From assembly GCA_963210315.1 (NCBI GenBank), contig OY723294.1:1674001-1738000 (forward strand): a stretch of DNA of 64,000 bases. The letters run 5' to 3'. Below, piece after piece: positions 10,432 to 21,300 of the stretch. The translations under genes and the position numbers were made by a program. The DNA is from Rhynchopus euleeides (Eukaryota > Euglenozoa > Diplonemea > Diplonemida > Diplonemidae). The notes beneath the pieces were generated by a model, which saw nothing but the letters and a program-made list of their open reading frames with translations, did not search any database and was not told the DNA's origin. Numbering within the stretch: position 1 is the stretch's first letter; each line of letters opens with the position of its first letter.

Positions 10432-11355
10432 GGGCGCCCGCCAGCGGGCTAGCGTTTTCTGCTGGCCTCTGACCTTTTCTATGTTCTGCCCCCATCCCAA
10501 ACAAACCACATGACCCCTTTGCATCATCCCTTTATCCTTTTATCCCTCCTTTGGTGTAGGTGCCCACACACAGCAGGTGCTGCGCCTCCGAACGGCAGAA
10601 GCGGGACGCCACGGTACGGCCATACAGGCCGCATCGGCGTCACCGCACCGCCCCCGCCTCGGGTATCGGCGGCAGCAGATGATTTCCCTGTTTGTTGTGT
10701 GTGTGCGTACGCCTCCTTTCCGTGCGGCTCTATGTTGCGCTTCGTTGCCGCCATAGTAATGCCATGTTTGTTGTTCACTTTCTGCAGCACCCTTCGGCAG
10801 CTTCCAGCTCCATCTGATCTCTCTTCTGATCTCTGTGCTCCGTCGCGGGGTGGGGCGGCGGCGCGTATGTGCTTGCAAGGCGCAGCGCCCCCCCCCCCCC
10901 CCCTCTGTGCCAACCCACACGGTGGACTCCCACACGTCAGGGTGCACCTTTTTGGGATATCGGAATATCGGGGGTCCAGACCCCCGCTCGCGGGGATCGG
11001 GACCCCCGCGAGTGGGGGTCTGGACCCCCGCTCGCGGGGGTCGTCTGGGCACCAAAAATAGCAGGGCAGACTCCCGCTAGCGGGGGTCCAGACCCCCGAC
11101 AGCGGGGGTCCAGACCCCCACTCGCGGGGGTCCAGACTCCCGCTAGCGGGGGTCCATACCCCCGCTCGCGGGGGTCCAGACCCCCACTCGCCCAGACCCC
11201 CGCCCCAGACCCCCGCTCCAGGGGGTGGGAGTCCACCGTGCATGACGGAATCTGGCAGCATCCCAGTCCTCCTCAACTGGAACAGCCCTTTGGACCAGAA
11301 GTGGCTTTGCAGAACCACGATGTGCCCGCCTCCGGCCACCCCCCCCCCCCCCCTA
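10432..11355. other. Intergenic; includes 20-bp palindromic minisatellite
   Basis: No supportable gene. 10969-11225 is a minisatellite (listed separately). The rest is unique GC-rich sequence ending in a C-tract (11340-11353) at which a TIR element has inserted. Confidence 0.5.
10969..11225. repeat. Minisatellite of ~20-bp palindromic units
   Basis: About twelve units of the type GGGGGTCCAGACCCCCGCTCGC. Each unit contains GGGGGTCtgGACCCCC, so each can pair with itself and with its neighbours. Variation is limited (GCTCGC, GCTAGC, ACTCGC). Reading on either strand gives Pro-Arg-Ser-Arg-Gly type frames, which are not genes. Confidence 0.85.
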
Positions 11356-12241
11356 GGGCAGTGATTAAAAATTCGTGTTATTCGAATACGAATATTATTC
11401 GAATAATTTCTCGAAAATTTTTCGCCACGAATAATTCGCGAATTATTCGTGGGGTTTTACTGGGGTTTCTCTACTAGGAATAGGGACCTACTGCCCACAC
11501 TGGGGTCGTGAGCGCAGCCCACGAGCCCAGTGTGCCCTGAGGGGGCATGGAATCACTACATTGTGATGATGCGACGCCGAGAATCCATCATCTGCAGTGC
11601 CTGGAGTAGTACGCTGCACCGTGCATTGAAGACACCAAGCGCTAAGGGAAGTGGGCACCGTCGCGCTGGTGGGACCATTATGGTGCCAGGCGGCCGCTGT
11701 TGCACCACGGGGGTACCTGATGGGGAAATCGTCATCCGCGATCCCTACCGAACTTGGGTGGAGGGAGCGGAACCACCTGGGTCACTCAAAGGTGGAAGCA
11801 CTACCCCGGTGCCCGAACCTGGTATACATTGTGCGTGCTTTATGATGTTCCTGTTGCGCAGTTGGTGACTGGCAGGATAGCAACTGCCTCCTTCAAGATC
11901 CCAGTGGTGGAGACCTCCACGCGTGAGTGAGGTGCTGCCGATGCAAAGGGATCACCACACCTGTGTGCCGTACGGTCAGACATACGTGTGATGATTCATG
12001 AGGAAAGCAAAGCCTGAGGCGCTCTGCGGCGCTTTCCCTCGGTTTGCACTGGAATACACGTGGTCTGACGCCTCTGCCCCTACACAAACCCACAGAAATT
12101 TCACGAATAATGACCGAATAACACATGGCCATTTATTCGCGAATAATGCCATTATTCGTGTTCGAATACGAATATTATTCGAATATGTAACTCTGAAAAT
12201 CGGAGATCACGAATTATTCGCGAATAGTATCTTCACTGCCC
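11356..12241. mobile_element. Non-autonomous TIR element (family A, GGGCAGTG ends), ATTCG-rich
   Basis: 886 bp flanked by TA (11354-11355 and 12242-12243). Ends are GGGCAGTGATTAAAAATTCG and its partner ending TCTTCACTGCCC. Subterminal zones carry many GAATATTATTCGAATA words in inverted array. The middle (about 11470-12090) is GC-richer with no recognised protein. The left junction is C-tract-TA-GGG; the right TA is shared with the next element, which begins at 12244. Confidence 0.75.
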
Positions 12242-12243
12242 TA

Positions 12244-13391
12244 GGGGGGGTCAAATGCCACCCTTTTACGTGGACAAACACGATTTTTCAAAAAACCGGC
12301 GCAGAGGCCCCAAAGCCCCCGTAAACCCTCCAAACCCCCCCAGATCGGTCCGGAAACCCATCGAACCCCACTTTTCCACCATTCCGGGCACCTCAGGTGC
12401 CCGAATTGGGGTACCTAAATTTTGTGCCACCGTTTGGTACCGGACAGTGCCACTGTGTGGGAGGTTGGAAAAGAAAATGCCCCAACACACCACATCTGAG
12501 GGTTGCAATGCATGTTGCTTGCCAACCACGTCATCCGGTGGGTGTCAGGCGCTATGTAGGTGGCATTAGCCAGGTCTTCGATGAGTTCTGGCTTGTATAT
12601 GTACCTCCCTGCCACCATGCACCGGGAGGCTGCCTGTAGGTACGGAACAAGTCCAGATGGTCGTGTGATTCCTGTGCAGCAGTGCTCCACAACCGGGATG
12701 TGTTGACAACGACTGTTGCAACACGAGCTGTACATTCCGGGAACACACGAAGTGCGCTGTCGTGGTACCCATTGTGCCAGAATTGGTACTTGCTGCGGTC
12801 TACTTTGCCTGGCCCAAGAGCACTGGTACTGAACAGTGCAATATGCGTGGCGAGGTGAATGCAACGGAAGCGCGCAAAGTCAATACAGCTCTCGGATGGC
12901 GGGTGGTGGTGTCACTAGTGTGTGACGTTCACTCGAGGATACAACGCATCACAATGAATCAGCAACCGTGGACCGAGTACAATACGCTCTCTGTGGCTGG
13001 TGTGGGGGACAAAGGCAGTGCCTGTGCCGCAGGCAGGGAGGTATATATACAAGCCAGAACACATCGAAGACCTGGCTAATGCCACCTACATAGCGCCTGA
13101 CACCCACCGGATGACGTGGTTGGCAAGCAACATGCATTGCAACCCTCAGATGTGGTGTGTTGGGGCATTTTCTTTTCCAACCTCCCACACAGTGGCACTG
13201 TACGGTACCAAACGGTGGCACAAAATTTAGGTACCCCAATTCGGGCACCTGAGGTGCCCGGAATGGTGGAAAAGTGGGGTTCGATGGGTTTCCGGACCGA
13301 TCTGGGGGGGTTTGGAGGGTTTACGGGGGCTTTGGGGCCTCTGCGCCGGTTTTTTGAAAAATCGTGTTTGTCACCCCCATTTGACCCCCCC
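12244..13391. mobile_element. 1148-bp element with ~365-bp TIRs (family B), copy 1
   Basis: Left end is GGGGGGGTCAAATG after TA (12242-12243); right end is CATTTGACCCCCCC before TA (13392-13393). The terminal inverted repeats cover about 12244-12610 and 13030-13391 and are almost identical apart from a short difference beside the tip (CCACCCTTTTACGTGG versus CCC). The core of about 420 bp has no recognisable transposase. A second copy of exactly the same length lies at 32485-33632 in the opposite orientation, differing at only a few positions by eye. Confidence 0.85.
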
Positions 13392-13795
13392 TACCCCCCC
13401 CCCCCCCCCCCGCTCCCCCTCCCCCCCTCTCGCGCGTCTTCCTCGTGGCATTGTGAACCAGATCCCTGGCTGGTGTCCGTCGTTGTTCACACACCTCATC
13501 GCCACACAGGAACACCCCCTCTCTGAGGCTTGTACACAGCGCGTGGCTTGTGCACTGCTTCCTACGAGGTCCGACTTTGCCCTCTTTCGAACAGAAAGCT
13601 CAGGCCGAGTGTCCTTGCCCCAGCATCCCTCCTCCTCTCTTCTCCCCTGTCCTCCCACTCCTTGACTGCCTCGTTTCCATCTCTTACCCCCGAACCCCTT
13701 CTCCTGCGTGGCACACACGTGCCCTTCCCCTCTCCCCCTGTCACGTTGCATCTCCCTGCTTCCGTGTTTGAAGTCTGCCTGCGTGTGAATTCAAG
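13392..13795. other. C-rich upstream region of CFAP96
   Basis: A C-tract (13394-13411) then pyrimidine-rich sequence up to the CFAP96 start. No separate gene seen. It presumably holds the promoter and 5' UTR, but no promoter element is recognised. Confidence 0.4.
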
Positions 13796-14873
13796 ATGGC
13801 TTCCACCGCTATGGAGAAGGTCGGCGTGTTTGGTGTGTCATCGTACATCAGCATCGGCGATGAGTACGACAAGAAGGCTGTCACACACGATCGGTACAAG
13901 GGAAAGGGTTTCTCTTCCTCCCCTGGCAAGAAGGGGCAGGGGCCGGATGTGACATTTGACAGGCGTTTCAAGAGCATCCACGAGGGTGACAAGTACGTGG
14001 ACCCCGGGACGCACCAGAAGAAGTATCGCCTCGAGCAGGAGAAGAAGAAGCTGACCACTGACGGGTTTAAGTACACATCGCCTGGCAAGAAGTCATGCGG
14101 TTCTGGCAACTACTTCGGTTGCTTCGCAAACGGAGAGAAGCGCCCCAAGCACGAGACAGAGTACGACGTCGTGAAGCGGGTATGTCTGTCGGAGCCAACC
14201 TTGTCCCTCGGTTCCCTGCTTCCCCCCTTTCTGGGCAGTTTCCCCCAGCAGCAGCATACACCAGGCCCCACCGACCCCTCCGCCATGGAGGGCTGTGTTC
14301 CACCCGCATTGCCCCGACACCTGCAGCCTTCTTGTTTGCTGTTCCCACCCCACCGCCACCCCACAGGGAGAGCTTCCCGAGAAGGTGAAGGCTGTGCCGA
14401 AGAACATTGTGACAGGCACGTGCAAGAAGGGGACGCACGGGATTTCCGACACGACAATTGGTGACCCCTACCGGTACCAGAGCGACCCCTACGATGCTGA
14501 GCACAAAAGGTCCATCGACGAACAGCGCTCGAATGTCAACAGGCACATCGGCGGTGCATTCAAGGCGGCCAGCCGGGGCGGTGGCACCTTTGACAAAACG
14601 GAGCAGGGCAGCAGTAAGATCTACTCGCTGGACCGCCCGCTCCCCCCGAAGAAGGACTCAGAGAAGAAGGTCGTGCGCACCATCCCCGTCGCCTTCAAGC
14701 CGTCTTCCCCAGGAAAGCGTGGGTACAACTGCACCATCGGCCGCTTCCCTGAGTACAAGGAGGACCCTTTGGAGCTCCAGGAGCGGCGCCGCAGAGAGGA
14801 AGCCAAGCTGGCAAAGCCTCAGACAACCTGGAAGCCGATCAGCGGTCCGAAGTCCACACCCACCAGGACATGA
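13796..14873 (+). CDS. CFAP96: Cilia- and flagella-associated protein 96 homologue
   Basis: Two exons, 13796-14179 and 14367-14873, joined in phase 0 (CGG|GTATGT...CCACAG|GGA), giving 296 residues; human CFAP96 (C4orf47) is about 309. The N-terminal GVF....YI.IGDEY block, the DPHF/DRRFK.I.EGDKYV segment, GSGNYFG, the KKGTHGISDTTIGDPY segment and FKPSSPGK.....TIGRFPEY.EDP near the C-terminus all match the family in order. The family localises to cilia and centrosomes as an axonemal or microtubule-associated protein, as known from vertebrates. Presence here implies a flagellated life stage. The start ATG gives MASTAMEKVGVF, matching the expected N-terminus. Confidence 0.9.
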
Positions 14874-17800
14874 TCACCGCCTGGGGTGGGGGTGGGTGGG
14901 GTCTGCAGTGTCCGTTCTGTTCGATTGTCCAACCCGCTGCGTCGCGCCTGTTGTGGCAGCTGGCTCGGTGTGGCCGACACTGATGCACGAAGGCAAAAAA
15001 AATCGCCTGTGTGTTGGCCGGGGGGGCTTTGCTTTCAATAAAAAAGCTGTCGTGGTGGTGGTGGTGGTGGGGGGGTGTGTGTGTGTGTGTCGTAAGTTGT
15101 CATGCCCCTCCCCCGCCCACTCAAAGGAGTGGGCCGATGGGACACACATAGTGCAATATGCCAGGGGGTCCCCCGTGCTAAAGGAATACCCCTCCCTTCC
15201 TCCCCATTGCCACCCGAAAAAAATACGGTGGGTAAAAAAAAACAGCAGGCTTCTACCCAGTGCGGGTCGCAGTATACGGGCTGCTCCGTCCTGAGAGCAT
15301 CGCTGGCACCCTTTCCAGGGCCATGCCACACAAAGGCGATGGGGCGGAGTATTTACTCTCCCCCACACATCCCCCATCATCCCGGTTCAGTACCCCCGCT
15401 TGAGCAGTGGTTTCATATGAGAGCAGCGGTGTGCATTTAGTTCAGCCCCAGGGGGTGTGGGGCGTGTTGTCGCGATGTTGGAAAATCATTTTTCGCACTT
15501 CCCCCCGACATCACGTTTGCTATGTTGGATTAGCGGACCCGCATCGTACAGAACGTCCGATATCACCGGGCTTGATGGTGTGTTGCGTATGTCACACACC
15601 CACACAAGGGTTCCCGCACGCTGAAAAATTTGAACGGGCATTGAAAGAAGTTGGAATTTGAAACGGAAAGAGCCACCAAATGCATATAAAATAAATATCA
15701 GCCACACAAGATAACACGAGCAACGGGAGAGGTGGGCTGTTTGCTGAAGTGCGATACAATTGGCGATCGCATCAAAAAAGAAAATTATGGCGTCTGCTAG
15801 ATATGCTCTGCACGAATACAACAACAAATGCGAAACTCTTCTTGTGTGTTTGGGGCGACACTCTCCTTGCCTTTTGGCATTTCCAAATAAACGCCCCCGA
15901 GGCCTCCTGCCCCGCCCTTCCTCCTCTGGGGGCGGGCAGGGGGGTTTGCACCCACGGTGGGGTTTCCATCTCATCATTCGTGGGAAGTCGGGGTGGCCGC
16001 GTGCATGGGGCAGGCGCCACAGAGCCGAACGAGCGAAAGAGGGGGGCCCATCTGAGGGAGACGGTGCAGGGGGGGGCGTGGGGTGGGCTGCCACCCCTGC
16101 CCCACCCCGGGCCCTCTCTGAGCTCCCGCTCTTTCGCCTCACCCCCCCCCCCCCCCCCCCCCCGCCGCCCCGCCCCCACGGTGGGATCTTGTAAATTTTA
16201 CATGTATAACTACAAGTATATACATGTATTATACATGTATAATACTTGCATGTCAACTATTATACATGTATAATACATGTATATGCCTGAAATATACATG
16301 TAAAATACATGTATATCAAGTAAAAATACAAGTATAATACTTGCATGTCAACTATTATACTTGTATTTTTACTTGATATACATGTATTTTACATGTATAT
16401 TTCAGGCATTTACATGTATTTTACATGTATAATACTTGTCATGCAAGTATTATACATGTAAAATACTTGCATGACAAGTAAAATACATGTATAATACTTG
16501 CATGACAAGTAAAATACTTGCATGCAAGTAAAATACATGTATTTTACTTGCATGCAAGTATTTTACTTGTCATGCAAGTATTATACATGTATAATACTTG
16601 CATGACAAGTATTATACATGTAAAATACATGTAAATGCCTGAAATATACATGTAAAATACATGTATATCAAGTAAAAATACATGTATAATAGTTGACATG
16701 CAAGTATTATACATGTATTTTTACTTGATATACATGTATTTTACATGTATATTTCAGGCATATACATGTATTATACATGCATAATAGTTGACATGCAAGT
16801 ATTATACATGTAAAATACATGTGTTATACTTGTAGTTATACATGTAAAATTTACAAGATCCCACCGTGCCGGAGTCCGCCGCCCCCGTTTCCCCCCACAC
16901 CCACATTCTTTTCTACACTGCTTGGCCTTTGATCATCTATTTACCCCACCACACACCCCCACCCCCGCTACGCTCTCTCTCTCTCTCTCTCTCGTCATCC
17001 CGTCCATCTCAACTCACACAGAAAAGCCCGTGCCCACTCCCGTTCCCCCGGATCCCCCCAGACTCCGTAATCATGCCTGAAGATTTGTGCGCCAGTTTTT
17101 TTTTACCCCCCATATTTTGCACATAAGAATACACACCAGTGTGTGGGGGGTGTGGGGTAAGGGAAATACCATGCATTGGGGATACCGTAGCTTTTTCTTG
17201 GCTCCCCCTCCTTACCCCCATTCAGTCTCGGGCAGAGTCATGAGTTCTGAGTGGTGCTGGTGGGGGTGTCGGGAAACGCGGTTTCTCGTAGAGGCTTTGA
17301 AGTATCTCGAGGTGTTTCCCTGCGAAACAAGTTTATGGAGTCCCGGGAGGGCGTGGGTCGAAGTCAGTCAGTTCGAAAAGCTTCAGCAAAGGCAGGGTGG
17401 TTGGAAATGGGAGGGGGGGGGGGGGGAACAAACTGGGCGGGCATGAGGGCCACACATGAAACAGACAGAGCACCATACAGACCCACGTGCCATTTTTCTG
17501 TGAAGGAGAAACCCCCCACCCCCGCTGCTCCCCTCCCCCGCAAAACAAAAAGCAAACTCTGATGCGAAAAGGATGGTGTGATGCCCAGCGATTCCTCTTC
17601 CCACCCCTCCTCCCCTCTAGGTGTCCGTGATCACACCGTTGGAAACTCGCCCTTGCAGGGGTGTTTGCAGAGGTACGGCCTTCTTCTTTTCAACACCACA
17701 TCACACCACACCACACCCTCCTTCAGGTAGCGTGTCCGTGTGCAGATCACTGCTGCAGTATTCCCCTCTTTGCAGACACTGCAGACACACTGGTCAGCCC

Positions 17801-18343
17801 TTCCCCGCCCTGCTACCACACATGAGCTGCTTGCCAGGCTGCCACAGCCAACGGGTTGTGGGCGCGCGGGTGTGAACCCCACCCAACCCCGCCCCCGATG
17901 CAGCGCAGCTGATTATGCCGCGAGCCAAACGCACGCCAGCAGCTCCGAAGATCTCCCCACCCCGAGTCTAGTCTGTATAACATCAGCTTGGGGTGGGGTG
18001 GGTGGAGTGATTGTTGCATCTGGCCCCACCCCCTCCACCTCCACCTCCACCACCCTGTTACATCATCGCATCAAAGGGGCGTGTGTAGTTCTGTTGAGGC
18101 GCCCCTCCATCTCTGACCCCCCGTCTCCCCCTCCACCGAGGGTTACTTTTGTTGTCAGTTGCCGGTGCCAACAAGAAAAGGGGGGGGGGTGAAAAGAGGC
18201 CAAAAAACCCCCCACCCCCCACCTTTCTCAACACCTGCATCCCGAGTGGAAGGAGAAGGCAACCTCTCTCTCTGTGATTCCTTTTCTTTTGTACTGTTCT
18301 CTCTTCTCCCTTCACCCCTCCACCTCCCCTCCACCCGACCGCG
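14874..18343. other. Intergenic 3.4 kb; contains palindromic element F1
   Basis: Apart from the palindrome at 16177-16868, this holds GT repeats (15052-15090), C-tracts near 16141-16163, a short CT run (16975-16992) and pyrimidine-rich sequence before the large RalGAP-beta-like gene. Overlapping ORFs here have no domains and are not supported. Confidence 0.5.
16177..16868. mobile_element. Near-perfect palindromic foldback element, family F, copy F1
   Basis: 692 bp. Ends are CACGGTGGGATCTTGTAAAT and the inverse ATTTACAAGATCCCACCGTG. The interior is built almost wholly from short AT-rich modules (TACATGTA, TATACATGTATA, ACTTGCATGCAAGT, GACAAGTA, TATTTCAGGCAT) arranged so the two halves are reverse complements, with the centre near 16537. 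The whole could fold into one long hairpin. No coding capacity and no clear target duplication. Related copies are at 45557-46599, 46605-51414 and 51415-54961. Confidence 0.85.
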
Positions 18344-21300
18344 ATGCCAGGCCACCGGGCTGCGGCTGTCAGCCCTGCGGTGCCACCGCCATCATCGGCT
18401 TCATCAACAGCAACCCCTGCTGCCGCACCTGCCTCCTCACCCTCCGCCTCTCCTCCCTCTCTTGGGGGGGGGCACGCAAAGCGTCCGGATGACCTTCTCG
18501 GGTTCCTCTCTGAGGCAGGGCTGCTGGACGGCAAAGCCTTCTCCGGTGTTCTGCTGGGGTACCCCCCGGAGGCTCGTGAGCTGATCTCCGTCCAGGCTGC
18601 TGACTTCTTCACAGCGTCGTACAGCCGGGCGTGCGAGACCCTTTTGGACTTGGAGGGGCTGAAGTGGACACTCGAGACCCTGGGGTCCTGCTTTCTCCTC
18701 CCGGTTCCAAAATGCGGGCACGCCATGGTGAAGGTGATCGAGCTGTACACCATATGGATCCGCGAGTCTTGGAGGCGTCCCCCGTGCATCCAACGGCACT
18801 TCGACTTCGTCATCCGGGAGATCGTGATACATCTCTCCTTCCTCTTCTCAAGCCTGGCGGAGCTGAGGCAATCACCTAGCAAGGTTGCGATGTGCATGCG
18901 TGGCCTTCACCTCCTAGGGCTGCTGTCAAAGCGGCCCATCTTGCAGGTTGGGAGCCGCGTGGAGGTGTGCGGCCTGGTTAAGATGAACACCCTCAACGGG
19001 CAGCGGGGATATGTCAAAGGGCACACCGAGGGGCGCATCCTAGTCCACCCGGATGACACCGCCGCAACCACCGCCACCACCCCCACCACCCCCACGACCC
19101 CCCTGGCCGAGCCTCAGGTTGGCGATCTCTCTTCCGTGACACCCTCACCTCAGGATGGCGTGCCCTCCTCCTCCTCCGCCCCTCCGTTGCAGAAACCGCA
19201 GCCAGCGATCGCCCTGAAGCCCGAAAACCTGCTGGTTCGGGAGCCCGGCGCCTCGGTGATATCGGGGTGCAGCCTCTCCAACCCGCCGGACTGCCTGGGT
19301 GCCTCTGGGGTTTTGCCCCACCCCTCCTTGGCTAGCCCTTCCTCCTCCTCCTCCTCCGTCGTGGAGGGGGCGGGAGCTTCCTCCCATGCAGCCCCTTCAT
19401 TCTTCTCCGTCTCGCAGGAGTACGCCCAGCAGAGGATGCTGCAGGACAAACGGAGGCCTTCGCAGATCGCAGCGCCTGACGACTCCCCGGCACTCCCCCC
19501 GGGGTGCTGGGATGTGCTGATCCGGAGCCTTTTAGGGATAGCAGATCACCTCCTCAGCGCGGAGCCCTCCAGAGGCGGGGCAGGCAATGCCACCCCTGTG
19601 GAGGCAGACGCAACCTCCTCACCAGTAAACCGTCTCTCCCATATGGCAGTCGCGGTGCTTCTGGAGACGCTTGTTACAGCACCACCTCGCTCTAAAGGGC
19701 TCTGGGGGGATGTCGCCTCCACCGCATCGCGTTGGGAGGATTCTTCTATATTCGCCAGGCAGTGGGGTGCGCTTGCCGAGGCGTTGACCCTCGGGATACA
19801 CAGAAGCTTCTTCAGGAGGAGGCCTGGCTTCACAGCATCCCCTGGGGCTGGATTGGATATACCTCCGGCTGCATTCCTCGATGCCTCGGGCACTGGGAGC
19901 CACGCCGTGGTTTTCTGGCACTCCGGGGGGAGAACCGGGCGAGGCGACAGAGGTGACAGATCCGAGAGAGAGAGGGTGGACAATGCGGCAGCCCCGACAC
20001 ATCAGAGCCGGCATGCTGCCGCCGCCACCCCTGGGCCCAGCACACACGGCGCCTCCGCAGCGGCGCCCCCGGCATCCGGGTTGGGGGGTGGGCTTCCAGA
20101 CACCACCCTCTGGAAGCCGATATCCCTGATAGAGTCTCTCAAGGAGAAGGACCTGTTTGCCCTGTGGAGGTGGGTGCTCTCGCTGCAGCTCGCCAAAGGG
20201 GAAGGGGGCGGGGCGCCCCCGGGGGGGCGGGTGGCGGAGGCGGCGCGGGTTGGGGTCGCGCGGAGCCTGGGGCTGGTGACGCTGTACCTCTCCCGGTGTG
20301 GGTGGTGGGACCCTACAACGGGGGAGGGGATCTGCGTGCCGAACGCATCTCCGAGCGCGCCCTCCGTTTTCTCCCTCGTGGAGAGGTGGGCTATCAAATC
20401 CCTCTTTGCAACCCCCGAGGCTGGCGGGGTCAGCCGTGCCGAATTCCTCCGGAAAAACGCGGTAGTCACCCAGGCGCTCTGCGATGTCTTCCTCCGTCCC
20501 CACCCCTCCTCGGGTGACTGTGTCCACGAGGCACGCCTCCCTGGAGAGTCGTTTGAAAACCTCAGCCCCACCGTGGGCGCATCGCAGCCGCAGTGCCCCG
20601 GAGGGGATGGGAACACCCACGGGGCTGATGAGGCAGACACCTCATGCACAGCCCTGCCCCCGGCGGAGGTAGGTGGAGGTGGTGCCGCGGCAGCACCTCA
20701 CCCCCCACTCCCCACCGGCGCGGCTGCCCACGCGCGGAACCTGCGGGTCTTCTTTGCGTGCCTCACGCGGCTTCTCCGGATGGCATCCCCTGCAGTTTCC
20801 GTGCAGATCGAGGGGGGTCCTCCAGACCCCGCCTCCACCTCCGCGACCCACCACTTCCCCCAGACACCCGAAGGGTCTGACGATGTCATCTCCGCAGAGT
20901 ATGCCCTGCGGCTGAGCGTTCTGCAGGGGATGTCGTCTCTATTCGCGCATAACCTGGAGGGTGTGTCTGCGTTCTGCAACCCATTCCTGAGGTATCTCGA
21001 GGAGGCGACGGGGTACGGAGGGCCTCTCGACGCAGGGGCCAGCGCGGGGTGGGCAGACGTGTTCCTCAGCACCGTGCCCCCGGCGGAGGAGGTGCGGCGG
21101 CAGCAGCGCCTGCACAGCCCGCAAAACCTCTCCGTGCACTGCCACCTCAAGCGGAATTCGTCGTGCCCTGCGGATTCAGACGAGGAGGATGACGAGCAAG
21201 GCAGCAAGGGGTGCTGCCAACCGCCCGGGCTGCCCCTCAACGCCTCTCTCCAGGAGTCGTACCTCCTGCCGGCGCGGAGGAGTGCGCTGTGCATCCTGGG

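Noticed and set aside
16190-16860. CRISPR-like regularly spaced repeats in the palindromes
   Set aside because: The words are nested palindromes with no unique spacers, and no cas genes exist; the genome is eukaryotic.
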